From positions 101,737,912 to 101,801,911 of the forward strand of contig CM043963.1 of assembly GCA_014529385.2 (NCBI GenBank): a DNA stretch of 64,000 bases, read 5' to 3'. Numbering within the stretch: the stretch's first letter is position 1; the number at the start of each line of letters is the position of its first letter. Positions 10,859-22,716 of this stretch are shown here, in pieces. A program made the translations under genes and the position numbers. The notes under the pieces are model-generated. The model was not told the origin of the DNA and did not search any database. It saw only the letters and a list, made by a program, of their open reading frames with translations. This DNA comes from Adiantum capillus-veneris. Taxonomy: Eukaryota; Streptophyta; Polypodiopsida; Polypodiales; Pteridaceae.

Positions 10859-11818
10859 TTATACTCTTACCGTGCCAGTGTTGATGAGTCGGCACATCCA
10901 CAAGAGGTCGTCGCCTTTCATGGGCTCTACCTTTCCTTCATTGCTCAGCACGTACGGGGTGATGGGGACGCGTCTGACCACTCCTAGCCTCTTGGCTAAC
11001 AGAAATTGCAAGTAATTTCCGTAATCGGTGTGTTGCATGAATTCTACTCCATTCAGTTGCAGCTCGTCTCGAGCCCACTGGGTTTCTCCCGTGGTAGAGA
11101 GCTTCTTCAGGATAAGTTGTACAGGGAGAGGAGGAAGGTCCTCCACTCGCTTCCCAAAACAGTGAGAGTAGTAACCGAACCACTCTTCTCTAGGACATGG
11201 GAATCTTCTTACCACCTCTTCTTCTGGATTGTTGAAGCGGATTGGTAGCACTCACATGCGTCGTGCAAATCGGTAGGTGACCTTCCGCCGCTTAGCTTTG
11301 GATGACTTCTTCTTTGACAAAGTGGGTACAACCCGGATTTTTGAGCTTGAAGCACTTGCTTGGCTAGATGCTTCTCCCTTCGGGGTCATGGGTTTCCAGA
11401 CTGGCTTATCTTCTCCTTGCATTTGGCTCGAGCAGCCCCTTTAGGCCACTTTGGAGTTATATCTTTGACTGCTGCTTCTTTAGGGAAAAGAGGTCTCACC
11501 GTTTGCTTCCCTTCCTTGACGTGAATGATTTCTTCGCGATGAATGTCGATGTAGATGACTTCCACCCTTTCGCTGCCTTCGTTGCTGGCACTCATTGACA
11601 GTGTGCCTTGGTTGACAATAGTGATGGCACTTCACCAATCTTCCACCTGATGCTTCAGATTTATAGTTAGAACGAGCGACACGAGATGGAGAATTTACCT
11701 CTTGAATGTTGATGACCCTGCAGCCTGGCAGTAGCACCTCAATGAAGGCGGATAGTGTCTCCTTCGTCTCCTCTTCTTCCGTCCTCCAGTTAGAAAATTC
11801 CTTCAGCCACTCGTCCAT
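10859..11818 (-). pseudogene. Leader-proximal ORF of A1, function not recognised
   Basis: The first coding sequence after the primer-binding site starts at ATG 11818 (MDEWLKEFSNWRTEEEE) and continues, with frame changes, to about 10859. Readable parts include FIEVLLPGCRVINIQEV, a basic Arg/His stretch, and FPCPREEWFGYYSHCF followed by LPVQLILKKLS. A2 keeps the same parts at 33039-33949, so it is a real component of the family. It resembles no domain I can name. A spacer of about 340 bp separates it from gag. It could be an extra N-terminal gag-associated ORF as in some Tat/Ogre-type elements, but that is inference. Confidence 0.6.
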
Positions 11819-11840
11819 GATTGATAGTGGGCGTCACTTT

Positions 11841-11892
11841 CAGCATTGTAAACTGAAGGGTCTTAGAAAAGCCCTCCTCAGTGGGGGCACCA
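11841..11892 (-). other. Primer-binding site of A1 with tRNA-like extension
   Basis: The plus strand ends GTGGGGGCACCA two bases before the LTR, so the element RNA (minus strand) is complementary to a tRNA 3' end. Upstream, GCATTGTAAACTGAAGG matches the anticodon region seen in A2, but the T-arm part has diverged in this copy. Compare 33971-34020. Confidence 0.8.
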
Positions 11893-11894
11893 AA

Positions 11895-13148
11895 TGACTG
11901 ACGCGAAGCGGACCTCGAACCCCGACAGCCTCTAAAACGCCGGGGGCGGAATGGCGCGCCTTGAGCCTGCCACGTAAAGTGAATAGGGGGCACCACCTAG
12001 CTTTGAGCAGCTAGGACGCAAAACCACGATGATATGAACACCGCAAACCTACACACCGAGAGAGAGAGAGAGAGAGATTTGCAAATGATGAAAACCCTCA
12101 GGGGTGTGAGGGTGAATTATTTTTGCAATATTTACAAAGTGGCATGTCGTGGTGGTAGAGAGGTAGGGAGAGGAGGTGGTGCAACCTACTTGGTGCGTTC
12201 TCTAAGACGACTCAATGATTGTGAATACTTACTACCAAGAGCGTGCATATATGTTTGCATCAACCATTGGAGTCGAGAGATGGATGTGGCTCCCTTCGCA
12301 TGGTGCAATTCCAAAGGCAAACCCAACATACAAGCCCCCCTCCCCGTGATGGTGATAGTGTCAATCCTTCCCACTACACTCTACCAAATGCTTGGCTCCT
12401 CATGAACTGCCCCCCCCCCCGATAGTGACCTCTCAGTGCCAATTTATAGGTGTTGGCTGCTTGGATTATGGTAATCCCAGTGTGGTTAGGATAAGCTTAA
12501 TCGGGGAGACAAAGCAAGTGGTGGTCCCGGTGTGGTTGACCCTTGCTTTGTTTTGGGAGGTTATTAAAAGATGGGAATCTCTAGGTGGGCCTTTGTGACC
12601 ATCACCTAGAGAGAGGATATTTACAAAAACTAGAAATTTACAATGGCTCGGGTGAAAACTGAAGATAATGATGAAAATAACCTATAAATTAATGGGATGG
12701 CGTCGTGGTTGCGTGTTGCCGGTGAATGATGTGATGTTGGTGTGTCAGTGTCGAGCGTACTTCTTTTCGGAGTCGGCCATGGCATGCTTTCGGCGCATTT
12801 TCTCTTTTTGTTGTTGGCGGCGCGTGCGTTGGATCCTTCTTCTTTATTCATCGATGTCGTAGTCGTTTCTTCTCCTTTGTATTTTTTGTGCGGTGCGTAT
12901 ATGCGTGTGTGTGTGTATGTATTCGTGCATGAGGGCGGGTGTGTGTGTATGTGTATGTATGTGTGTACGAAAAACGTGTCTGGGAAGGAGGGCTTTATAT
13001 ATATAATATATATATATAAATATATATATACATAATATATATAGTTTTTTTTTTTTTGTTTATGGCGAATGGCGGATGGCCTGCTTTCTACTTCGCAGGC
13101 GGACGGGGGGGGATGGGGTGGGGTAGAGGTAGAGAGAGTGTGTGTGCG

Positions 13149-13226
<78 letters not shown>

Positions 13227-13351
13227 TGTACATGAGGGAGGGTGTGTGTGTATGGATGGCCTGTTGCGATGCGTGAGCGCCCGGGTGGGATAGAGGGTGG
13301 TTATGCGGACTGAGTGCACAGTGCCAAAGGGAAGAGAGGGGAGGGGGGGGT

Positions 13352-13443
<92 letters not shown>

Positions 13444-13473
13444 GTCCTTTTGCTGTTGTCCGTGAGAAGGGGA

Positions 13474-13512
<39 letters not shown>

Positions 13513-14084
13513 CCTCATACGTGGCCTAAACGCCCGAGAGAGAGAGAGAGAGAGAGGAGGAGAGAGAGAGGAGAGAGAGAGAGAGAGAGAGAGGGAGAGG
13601 AAGGGGTGATGTGTGGAGTGGGGTAGGGGAGATGTGTGGGTGAGAGAGAGAGGGGGTGTTATACTGTCTTGCATGGGAGCTTGAGGACGAGGGTAGGGAA
13701 AAAAGTCAATGGGTGGGAGTGAGGGAATATATCAGCGGGCCAAGAGGGGGGGGAATGAGGTCGAGGGGAGGGGAATGAGGCCGAGGGGAGGGTGAGGCGA
13801 GCGGGTGGGGAAGAGGGAGGAGGGGTCGGGGAGGGAATATTAGCGGGCCAAGGGGGGGGGGGGGGGGTAATGAGAGTGGGGGGGGGAAATGTGAGGGGGG
13901 AATGTAAAGGGTGAGTGTAAGAATATGGAGAGCGGAAAGGGGGGGGGGGGGTTCCATGCGGCTCACACCGAGGGAGCACGAGAGAGGGGTCGGGGTTTTT
14001 TTTAAAAGGCTTCCGCCTGGCCATGGGGTTTGAGAGTGGGGGTAAATTGGGAGAGAGGATATTAGGGGGGGTAGGTAGGGAAAA

Positions 14085-14152
<68 letters not shown>

Positions 14153-14277
14153 AGAGGGTGTTATTTCATCCAATGCCCGTCGGCGGGGGGGGGGAGGGAA
14201 TAGGCTAGGGGGGGGTACTGAGAGTGGGGGGGGACAAAATGAGTTTTTTTCCTTTGATTTTCGAAAGTCGGCTATCA
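11895..14277 (-). repeat. 5' LTR of element A1
   Basis: This is the partner of 3452-5812. Unique parts are nearly identical; the two differ mainly in microsatellite and homopolymer length. For example, GT at 13151-13225 and 13351-13402 is longer here, and several poly-G runs are shorter. It contains GA runs at 13406-13440, 13470-13508 and 14090-14155, and AT runs near 13000-13040. As the 5' LTR it should hold the promoter on the minus strand, but I cannot pick a TATA box with confidence. Confidence 0.93.
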
Positions 14278-14289
14278 GCGTAAGCAGTG

Positions 14290-14690
14290 TAATCCTTCGG
14301 TGTACTCAAAATAAATCTAAATCTAATCTAACCTAACTTAAATCTAATCTAGCGTAAATATAAATCTAACCTTATCTTAAACGATAAAAAGAGAAAAATG
14401 GTATAACCGTTCTATCACCCAAGTGTGGTAGATTGGTTATTGCATTTCCCTCTTCAATAACAGGTAAATAAAGTAAATAAACATAAATCTAATTTAATAT
14501 AACGTAAATCTAAATCTAACGTAAATAAACATAAATCTAATCTAATATAACGTAAATTTAAATCTAACGTAAATAAACCTAAATCTAATCAAACGTAAAT
14601 CTAACTAAAAATAAACCTAAATCTAATCTAATTTAACTTAAATAAACCTAAATTTAATTTAACGTAAGTCTACATCTAACTTAATCTTTA
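14290..14690. repeat. Degenerate TAAATCTAA/TAACCTAAA-type repeats
   Basis: Short units such as AAATCTAA, AATAAACCTAA and AACGTAAATC recur irregularly across about 400 bp. They loosely resemble degenerate plant telomere-type repeats (CCCTAAA) but lack any canonical run, so a telomeric origin is only a suggestion. The first tRNA-like unit (14382-14465) is embedded in this tract. Confidence 0.6.
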
Positions 14691-15008
14691 ATGTCTTTTG
14701 GGATAATTTCCTACGACGTTAAAACTCTCTTCTTCTCATGTGTGTGTGGGTGTGTGTGTGTGCCAATAAAAAGAGAAAAATGGTATAACCTTTCTATCAC
14801 CCAAGTGTGGTAGATTGGTTATGCCATTTCCCTCTTGAATGACAGGTCTTGAGTTCAACTCCTCGTCGGTTAGATCTTTAGGTCTCTTGAATTAGTTTCC
14901 TACGACGTTAAATTAAATTCTCTTCTTCTCGAGTGTGTGTGTGTGTGTGTGTGTGTGGGTGTGTGTGCACACCCACACCCACACACACCCACAAATTCTC
15001 TTCTTCTC

Positions 15009-15042
<34 letters not shown>

Positions 15043-15210
15043 ATGTGTGTGCACACCAATAAAAGGAGAAAAATGGTATAACTTTTCTATCACCCAAGTG
15101 TGATAGATTGGTTATGCCATTTCCCTCATGAATAACAGGTCTTGAGTTCAACTCCTCATCAACTAGATCTTTAAGGTCTCTTGGGATAGTTTCCTACAAT
15201 GTTAAGACTC

Positions 15211-15222
<12 letters not shown>
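14382..15222 (+). repeat. Three copies of a tRNA-like (SINE-like) unit
   Basis: Copies lie at 14382-14465 (truncated), 14764-14930 and 15056-15222. The two longer ones share GAGAAAAATGGTATAAC, a tRNA-like body and a tail with TTTCCTACGACGTTAA-type sequence. In the middle copy, TGGTAGATTGG (14808-14818) fits the Pol III A box and AGTTCAACTCC (14852-14862) matches the B box at nine of eleven positions, with normal spacing. The third copy has a B box at 15145-15155 and a weaker A box. The body cannot fold as a full functional tRNA. A tRNA-derived SINE or a locally duplicated tRNA relic is most likely. GT runs separate the copies. Confidence 0.65.
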
Positions 15223-15650
<428 letters not shown>

Positions 15651-15706
15651 AGAAGAAAGAGAGAAAGGGAGAGCGCGCGTTACCTTGCTTGCTTTGAACG
15701 CTCACC

Positions 15707-15740
15707 AAAAACTCAGATCTGAGATCTGAGATCTGAGTTT
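15707..15740. repeat. Short inverted repeat around AGATCT units
   Basis: Arms AAAACTCAGATCT and AGATCTGAGTTTT are exact reverse complements around eight bases. The sequence is also a short direct repeat of GATCTGA. Function is unknown. Confidence 0.8.
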
Positions 15741-15775
15741 TCGGATGCTCTCGGTTTTTTTTTTTACCCCTGACG

Positions 15776-15831
15776 GCGTCGCTATGAGCGTCGCTAAGTT
15801 ATTTGTAACTTAGCGACGCCTATAGCAACGC
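15776..15831. repeat. Hairpin with AGCGTCGCTA-type arms
   Basis: Two 26-base arms (15776-15801 and 15806-15831) with few mismatches surround TTTG. The central AGCGTCGCTAAGTTA / TAACTTAGCGACGC part is perfect. The recurring GCGTCGC motif, seen again at 15851-15858, resembles the subterminal repeats of some plant CACTA or MITE elements. No complete element boundary could be set. It sits where the copia fragment ends. Confidence 0.75.
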
Positions 15832-15905
15832 TGTGGTTTTTTCGCATTTGAGCGTCGCACTGCGAGTGTCACTAACATTAAGTACCTCTTGTAGCTTGTG
15901 GACAT

Positions 15906-16828
15906 TCACATGTCAAAACAACCAGCCCAATCTGAGCTCGAAAAAGCATGTAAATTTGGTGGCAATGATCCCCCCTTGGGATAAAACAAGCCAAGATGTA
16001 AAGTTCCACTCAAGTAGCAAAAAATACTCTTGACAAATTGCCGATGCTTAGACCCTGGTTTGTGCATAAATCTACTGACATGTGAGATTGCAAATTGAAT
16101 ATTCGGCCTCGTGTTGCATACATAAATGAGGAATTTAATAGCAGTTTGGTAAAGAGTGACATTTGCAGGATCACTAGCATCGTGAAGACTCAATTTCAAA
16201 CCTGTCTCCATGGGAGTGGCAATAGGTTTGCGATCCTCAAGTCCAAACTTACATAGCAATGTCTTTATGTAACTTTTCTGACACAATTCAATACCACCAT
16301 CACACTGCTTAAATTGTATACCCAAGTAATGATGCAACAGCCCCAAATCTTTCATCTTGAAAGTAGCATTCAAATCAGCCTTAAACTCAGCAATATGTCT
16401 CTCATTTGGTCCAGTTATCAGCAAATCATCTACATAAAGAACCACAATGAGAAGTATATCATCCTCACACTTTACATACAATGTGCTTTGTGTTGGACTA
16501 TTCCTATCCCATACCAAGCAAGAGGATAATAGATTTGTTACATTTTCACACATTATCCTCTTGTCCTTTCTTGACAAAACCACGAGGCTACGCTACATAA
16601 ACTTTCTCAAATATGTCACCATTAAAAAAAACAGTAACAATGTTTGATTGATGTACATCCCAACCAAAATGAGCTACCAATGCACATAGAAAAGTCACAT
16701 TAGTCATACAACAAGTGGGAGAAAAAGACTCTTCATAATCTAAGCCTTTTTGTTGTGCATAACCCTTTGCAAAAATTCAAGCCTTATAGCAATCAATCTC
16801 ACCAACCGGCTTGCATTCCAGCTTGTAA
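15906..16828 (-). pseudogene. Ty1/copia reverse transcriptase / RNase H, 3' fragment (element D)
   Basis: On the minus strand the RT of a copia element is readable: KWVYKLECKPVGEID (about 16790-16828), AHFGWDVHQSNIVTVF, VLYVDDLLITGPNERHI (Y-V-D-D active site), KDLGLLHHYLGIQF and DSSDWAGC-like SSSDWAGC. Stops and frameshifts are common between 16583 and 16820. The frame ends soon after DWAGC near 15906, so the last part of RNase H and the 3' LTR are absent. The 5' continuation lies 41 kb away at 58053-58210, separated by chromovirus C. Confidence 0.88.
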
Positions 16829-18010
16829 TGTAACATTTAACGGCCTAGTAACTTGTGTGTAGCGGAAAATAGTATGAACATAGTGAGAATTTCATTAGAA
16901 TAGATTCCTAATGAGATTAACAAGAGTGCTTGGGTGGAGAGAGCAACAAAAAGCATAACACCTAGTTAGATAGCATGAACAATACTTCAAAAGAGAGAGA
17001 AATTAAGCAATTGACAACATTTGAGGACCGGATTTGCATGGAGCCGGTCCCCCCTCCAAAAGGCTTTGTATTATGGTTTCTCCCACCAAGAGAGACATTT
17101 TACAATACAATTTCTTGTGTTTCTTCAATACTAGCTACTGTAATGAAGATGGAAACTTCATGCACTACATCAAACACAACATTAATTCCCTCACAGTCTC
17201 AGACCCAAGACCTCACACACCTTCAAAGATGGTGAGAGCTAGCGGGGTACGAGAGTATATTGAGAGGAAGAACGAGTATTCTTACGAGAAAGATGTACAT
17301 ATCCTCACATAATCACTCATATTAGCATAGCTTAGCTTAGTAATTAGCATGGTAGAGGAGATGAGCATGCATTGAATCTTGGCTCTCAGTTGGATTTGCA
17401 TCACAAAGCCAACAGTTTTTGGTGTAGGCCTTCCTTCTCACAAGCTTGGAGTAGATGATAAGCTTTCCATTAAAGCTCGAGACGGAGAGAGAGTCTTCTT
17501 TACTTCACACATGAGATAGTGTGAGTGTGTAGGTGATAATGCCTTTGAAAAATCAGCCCCTTCTCTCTCTTGGTCGACCCCTCTTGCTATTTGCTCTTGC
17601 TAGCATCCTATTGGACCTCCCTAGGCTTAGCCAATGGTAATTAAGCAGCATAAGTGATAGCCTTCTGACATGTGTCCCCATTTCCCCTTTTGTGAGAGCT
17701 TTAGGTAATTATTTAATTCACCTAAGCTCTCATTGGACCCCTTTTCCTCCTGGCCAATAGGAATTAGGCAAGCCATTGGGCTGTCGAATGCTCATTGGTC
17801 CCCTTGGGAGACTGTCCAATAGTCTTCTAGAGAGATTAATTCTTATTGGTTCTTTTATTAAGTGTTTTTAAATTAATTAAACTAGATTTACTCTAGCCTA
17901 ATTCTCATTGGTTCACCTCCAAGGCCATCCAATAGGAATTGGGTACACCTTGTGGGCATCTGGGGTAGGGAGCTGACATGTGTCCCTCATTCCCTTTGTG
18001 TAAAGGGAGC

Positions 18011-18073
<63 letters not shown>

Positions 18074-18911
18074 TTTCTCTCTCATCCCCTACTTGCAAGG
18101 CTCGCCCCCTCCTATGTAGGGATTGCCAAAGACTTTTGGGACACACACAAAGCATCCAGATCCCCCAATGTTTTGACCTTTGGACATAACCTTTGAATTT
18201 TGGAAACTTAGCATTTTGGAAGTCTTAATGGGCTGAACCTTAGGGTCTTTTAAGCCCATTGTTTCACATGGCTCTTTTACAGACATTAGGAAAAGTTTGG
18301 ACTCAAAAATGGCCCTTGTAAGAATTGTTGATGTGGCATAGCTTTCAAAAAGTGGGGATCGGTAATTTTTTTGCAAATAAGATCCAAACTTGTCGGAGGT
18401 TGGATATTTAGAATCTACTCTTCAAATGCTATCTATTGATATATAGCATGCATGTATCGGACATTGCCTTCATGTAGATCTAGAAAAAGGTGATTTTAGA
18501 TTACCGTAACGGTAGCAAAACCTGGCTGATTGAAAAAAAATGGCATAACTTTCATAGAAGTCATCCAAACTTTTCGGACCTTGGCTCTTTAGAATCCATT
18601 TTTCAAAAACTTTCCAATGATAGGTCATATCATGGGGTTCTAAGCAATATTTAGAGGGGTCTATCGGGTTGCTTTCTTTTGTACAACTTTGATGATGTGG
18701 CACTCTTAAAAGGCCCAAAAATGAGTTCAAAATTTTCCTAATGTGGCCCCCCCTTTGGATCCCTATTTTCCCTCCTTTGGATCCCTACTGTGGCCGGTCT
18801 GCTAGCTTAACCAATATTCTAGCTTTTTCTCCCCTGGAACTTCCCCATATTAAATGATTAGTTTAACATGAGAAAATCATTTAGGAGAATTAGATATTGA
18901 TTATTATGACA
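16829..18911 (-). repeat. 3' LTR of chromovirus C
   Basis: The LTR is homologous to 56453-58052 and 39244-40857. It is longer because of a 460-bp insert at 18284-18743 that the others lack. A GT run (18014-18071) is also longer than in the other copies. It has recurring CCAATRGGAATTR-like segments (near 17755, 17930 and 17815) that may be internal short repeats. Its ends TGTAAC and TGACA fit retroviral-type termini. Confidence 0.92.
18284..18743. mobile_element. 460-bp MITE-like insert with about 50-bp terminal inverted repeats
   Basis: The segment begins CATTAGGAAAAGTTT and ends AAATTTTCCTAATG, and the similarity of its ends continues inward for about 50 bp. The two other C-family LTRs read straight across the site (CAGATRGCCCC), so they preserve an empty site. 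It has no coding capacity. Two internal stretches are related direct repeats (ATCCAAACTTGTCGG near 18382 and ATCCAAACTTTTCGG near 18561). No clear target duplication was seen beyond one or two bases. A loss from the other two LTRs is possible but needs two events. Confidence 0.65.
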
Positions 18912-18926
18912 TTATCTCTCTCTTGA
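18912..18926 (-). other. Polypurine tract of chromovirus C
   Basis: The minus strand reads TCAAGAGAGAGATAA directly before the 3' LTR start TGTCATAATAA. Position and composition fit a plus-strand primer site. Confidence 0.7.
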
Positions 18927-19264
18927 AATCATAGTCATCCTCGACTATTTGTAGAGAAGATAAAGCATATTCATGAGTCCTTTTTCTTAGCGGGTAAAGG
19001 ATCCCTATGTTACCCTACAACATCGTTCCAGAATGGATCACTAGTCCATTTGGCGCTTGAGAGCCTGAGGCTACCACAAGCATGTTTGCACATTAGTGCT
19101 ATCAATCTTCCATAGTAGAGTGACAAGCTGTAGTTGGTATTCGGGAGATGTCGTCTCCGCAAACTTGATCTAAGCATGCATACTACTTTATTTTTATGCA
19201 GAATAAAGAAAAAGAGAGTCTGTAAGACAAAAATTTTGTTCATTTTTAACATTTGTACATTTTC

Positions 19265-20758
19265 TTACTCTTGGGAAGCATTGTAAGCATTGACAAGGTT
19301 TAGGTTATCCTTTAATTGTATGCCTTGCATCCATCTAGCATCTTCAAAAGGATAATTCTTAAACTTAATAAGATATCGTTGGATAGTCTTACCGCCTCTT
19401 AGTAACTTGTCTTCATGTCGGAGAATGGACTCGGGCTACAGCACCTCTTCTTGGTCCTCGATCTCCGGTGGGTCTTCAATAGTTGGTTCTTGAGGTGGTT
19501 CTCCTTTGTAAGGCTTTAGTAGGCTCACATGGAAAGCATTGTGTATGAGCCAATGGTTGGGCAACTTGAGTTGATAGGCCATCTTATTGATTGGCCTAAG
19601 AATCTGGAAGGGACCATAGTACCTTTTTGCTAACTTAGCATAGTACTTTTGGTGTCCCGTAGGATTCTTGCCCGTCGTGTGCCTTAATCGAGCCTTGGGA
19701 AATTTGAGTAAGACCCAATCATTTTCTTTAAAGGCTTGGGCTCTTTTGTGCTTGTCAGCAGCAGCCTTTTGCCTTTGCTGTGAGATAGAGATAACATCCT
19801 TAATCTTTTGGAAAGATTCTTGTAGGTCTTGACTATACTCATCTATAGCGAAGATCTTCTCGTGTACCTTAAGTAGCAAGGGACTTTTTGATCTTCCCTC
19901 AATTACCTCAAAAGGTGCTTTTCCCATGGAAGTATGTACAATGTTATTGTAGGCATACTCCACTAAGGGTAAGTACTTCTCCCATTGGGATCATTGATCT
20001 ACTTCCATTACATAGGCTTTTGGTAGATCGAGAATTGTAAGGTTAGCTATTTCAATTTGGCCATCCGTTTGCGGGTGATAGACCGAAGAGAAGTTTAGCC
20101 TTGTTCCTAAATTCTCAAAGAGACCCTTCCAGAAATTACTGGTCATTCTAGGATCTCTATCCGACACTATAGACATTGGCAAGCCATGGTACTTGAAAAT
20201 TTGTGAAATGAAGAGGGTTGCCATTTGATGGGCTTTGATAGTCTTTTTGACAGGTATAAAATGAGCTTGTATACTGAACCTATCTACTATCGTCCATATT
20301 CCCGTATTCCCATGGATAGACTTAGGCAATCCAAAGATAAAATCCATGGATATGCTCTCCCATGGTGAATTAGGGATTGGCAAGGGTTGAAGCAATCCAG
20401 GTTGCTTCCCTCTATCAAATTTTGTCTTTTGGCATACCACACATTTAGAAACATACTCTTGTATGTTCCCTTTCATGGTAGGCCAATAGAAGTATGTTTC
20501 AATGCCCTTTAGGGTAGATTGAATCCCTCTATGTCCTGCATAAGGAGGAACATGAGATTCATACATTACTTTCTCACGTAGTGAGCTAGTAACGCATAGT
20601 CTATTGCCATAGAGAAGATAACCATCTCGTAAAGTAAATGGTTCCTCTTTCTTCCCTAGTGCAAGGACTGAAATCACATCTCTAAAATCAGGATCAATAG
20701 CATACTCATCTATCATAGAAGATATATCATTGTGAGTTGCTATCGAAACCGCATTCAC
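19265..20758 (-). pseudogene. Integrase with C-terminal chromodomain (element C)
   Basis: The HHCC zinc module (H, H then CVVCQKTK, near 20430-20560) precedes the core: SMDFIFGLP (Asp), IVSDRDPRMTSNFW (Asp) and HPQTDGQIE (Glu). A TGA at 19991-19993 splits the core from QWEKYLPLVEYAYNN and the GPF/Y-like module (RYYGPFQILRPINKMAYQL, HNAFHVSLLKPY). A TAG at 19436-19438 precedes a chromodomain-like end: ESILRHEDKLLRGG, YLIKFKNYPFEDARWM. The reading ends at 19265. Chromodomains target integration to particular chromatin, and their presence defines chromoviruses. The breaks are single-base changes, so the element is inactive but not old enough to be unreadable. Confidence 0.9.
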
Positions 20759-22716
20759 TCTCGGCCGTCTTGAGAGTGCATCGGCTACTTGATTATGCTT
20801 GCCAGCAATGTGAGCAATATGAAAATGAAATTATGAAAGAAAATTTGCCCACCTCATTTGTTTTTTGGAGAGCTTGGTCTGCGTCATGAAGTAGTTAAGA
20901 CTTTGGTGATCCGTTCGAAGAATGAAAGGAGTCCCCAAAGTGCTTCCATGAGTCTAAGTCATGTAGAACTGCAAGGATTTCCTTTTCATATAAGCCTAGA
21001 GCTTGCTCAAGAGGGTCGAGCCTGCAACTTTCATAGCCTATGGCGTGCCTTTCTTGAATCAAAACAGTTCCAAGACAATCACCACATGCATCACATTGGA
21101 CCTCAAATGGCTTTGAGAGATCCGTTAGTGTAAGCACAGGTTGAGAGATAAGCTTTTCGAAAGCATTGTTCTCCTTGGCAGACCATGTGTACCTAATGTT
21201 TTTCTTTGTTAGGTCATGTAATGGTCCTGCTATTAGTGAGAACTTTTCTATGAAGTGTCTAGTATGTGCACATACCTATAAAGCTTCTTAACTCATGAAG
21301 ATTCCTTGGTTTAGGCCATCCTTTTATTACCTCTAACTTTGATGGATCCATTTGGATGCCATCTTGAGAGATAATGTGACCTAAATATTGAATCTCTTGT
21401 AAGAAAAAATCACTTTTCTTTTTATTAACATAAAGTTTATTCTCTCTCAGAACTTGAAATATTACCTGGAGGTGTTGCTTGTGTTCGTCTAATGAATTAG
21501 AGTAGATGATGATATCATCAAAGAACACTCCAGTAAAGGTTTGGTGAGGCCTGATGAATAGCTTCTCCATCAAGCGGTTGAATGTGGCTGGTGCATTGGT
21601 CAAGCCAAAAGTCATGACAATGTATTCATAAAGACCGAACGTAGTGCAAAATGCGGTGTTTACAATGTCTTGATCAACTATCCTTATTTCATGATAGCCA
21701 CTTTTTAGGTCAATCCTACTGAAGTAGGTGGAGCCTTGTGGCTTATCAAATAGGTCTTCTACCCGTGGAACGGGAAACCTATTTTTGATAGTCATCCTAT
21801 TTAGTGCTCTATAGTCGACACACATACGATATGTGCCATCTTTCTTTTGCACTAGTAGCACAAGAGAACAAAATGGAGATGAGCTAGGCCTAACCATGCC
21901 CTTCTCAACTAACTCATGCACTTGCTGCATAATCTCCTCTTGTTGAGCTTGAGAAACTCTATAAGGAGGTTTGTTGGGCGGTGAACTTCCTAGAAGAAGT
22001 TCAATTGCATGGTCATCGTTACCTCGTTTAGGGGGTAGCTCACAAGGGATGTTTTCAATAAAGACATCTTGAAACCCCTTGAGAAAATTGGATAACTCTA
22101 ATTCCTTTTGATTGTGTATATTTTCTTTTGCTAAAACATTAGGTTCATTTTGAGAATCTTTAACAAAAATCTTGTACACAGAAATAGAGCTCTTTATTGA
22201 CTTGTTGAAAGCTTGTGTATGTACAATCGGTATAGTGTTACCCATTTCCTTAGCATCTATATACATATCTTTTTCCCTGAACTTAAAGAAGATTCTCCTT
22301 TCAGGAAATTTAACATTGGCAGCCATGCGATCAAACCATGGTGCCCCTAGGATTACATCCTCATGCTTGAGAGGAGAGATCAAGAAGTCCTCTTTGTCCA
22401 CATAGCTTTGGACATGGATCCTCAATTTCCTGATTAAGGGAGTAACTGAAGCTTCTTGCCCCTTGAAAGCACTGTCTGCGGGTAGGACATCTCCCATCTC
22501 GTAGGCTTGTACGCCTAGCTTCATGGCCAACTCTATAGATATAAAATTGTGAGTAGAACCGGGGTCAAAGAGAATAAAAGCATCATGTTCTCTTAACTTT
22601 CCCCAAGCATGGCATAGAGGAGATCCTTTGTGGTGAGTTTCCTCCTCTTGGATTTTGACCAAGGTAGCTCTAGGAGGATCATGGTGGTTGTTCTTTTGGG
22701 GACAAGCGCGGTACAC
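20759..22716 (-). pseudogene. Protease, reverse transcriptase and RNase H of element C
   Basis: A long open stretch of 485 residues (22716-21259) carries protease with FDPGSTHNFIS (DPG where DSG/DTG is usual), DVILGAPWF, and RT motifs KKDGTYRMCVDYRALN, FSRIDLKSGYHEIRI, MTFGLTNAPATFNRLM and FFDDIIIYS. The frame breaks near 21255 in the RT thumb. RNase H (FEVQCDACGDCLGTVLIQE, AIGYES, EKEILAVLHDLDSWKH) is readable at 20895-21137 with further frameshifts to 20759. Both Asp of the F-D-D motif and the first catalytic Asp are intact, so this RT is less damaged than those of A1 and B. Confidence 0.9.

Larger units (their letters stand above)
3452..14277 (-). mobile_element. Ty3/gypsy LTR retrotransposon A1 (Tat-like, dual RNase H)
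   Basis: The element has two long LTRs (3452-5812 and 11895-14277), a primer-binding site next to the right LTR, and a purine tract next to the left LTR, so it is transcribed leftward. In sense order it carries a leader ORF, gag with a zinc knuckle, protease, reverse transcriptase, RNase H, a second RNase H and integrase. The second RNase H places it among Tat-type plant gypsy elements. It is defective through a homopolymer frameshift in pol, a roughly 630-bp deletion after the zinc knuckle, a mutated RT active site and stop codons. The flanking bases ACGT (left) and GCGT (right) match at three of four positions, so the target duplication is decayed or the ends are recombinant. The LTRs start TGA and end TCA on the plus strand. 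Confidence 0.93.

Noticed and set aside
14290-14690. An interstitial telomere array
   Set aside because: Units are irregular AT-rich heptamer-like words with no canonical CCCTAAA run.
16314-16647. Plus-strand frames opposite the copia RT
   Set aside because: They are antisense shadows of a reading with strong RT motifs on the minus strand.
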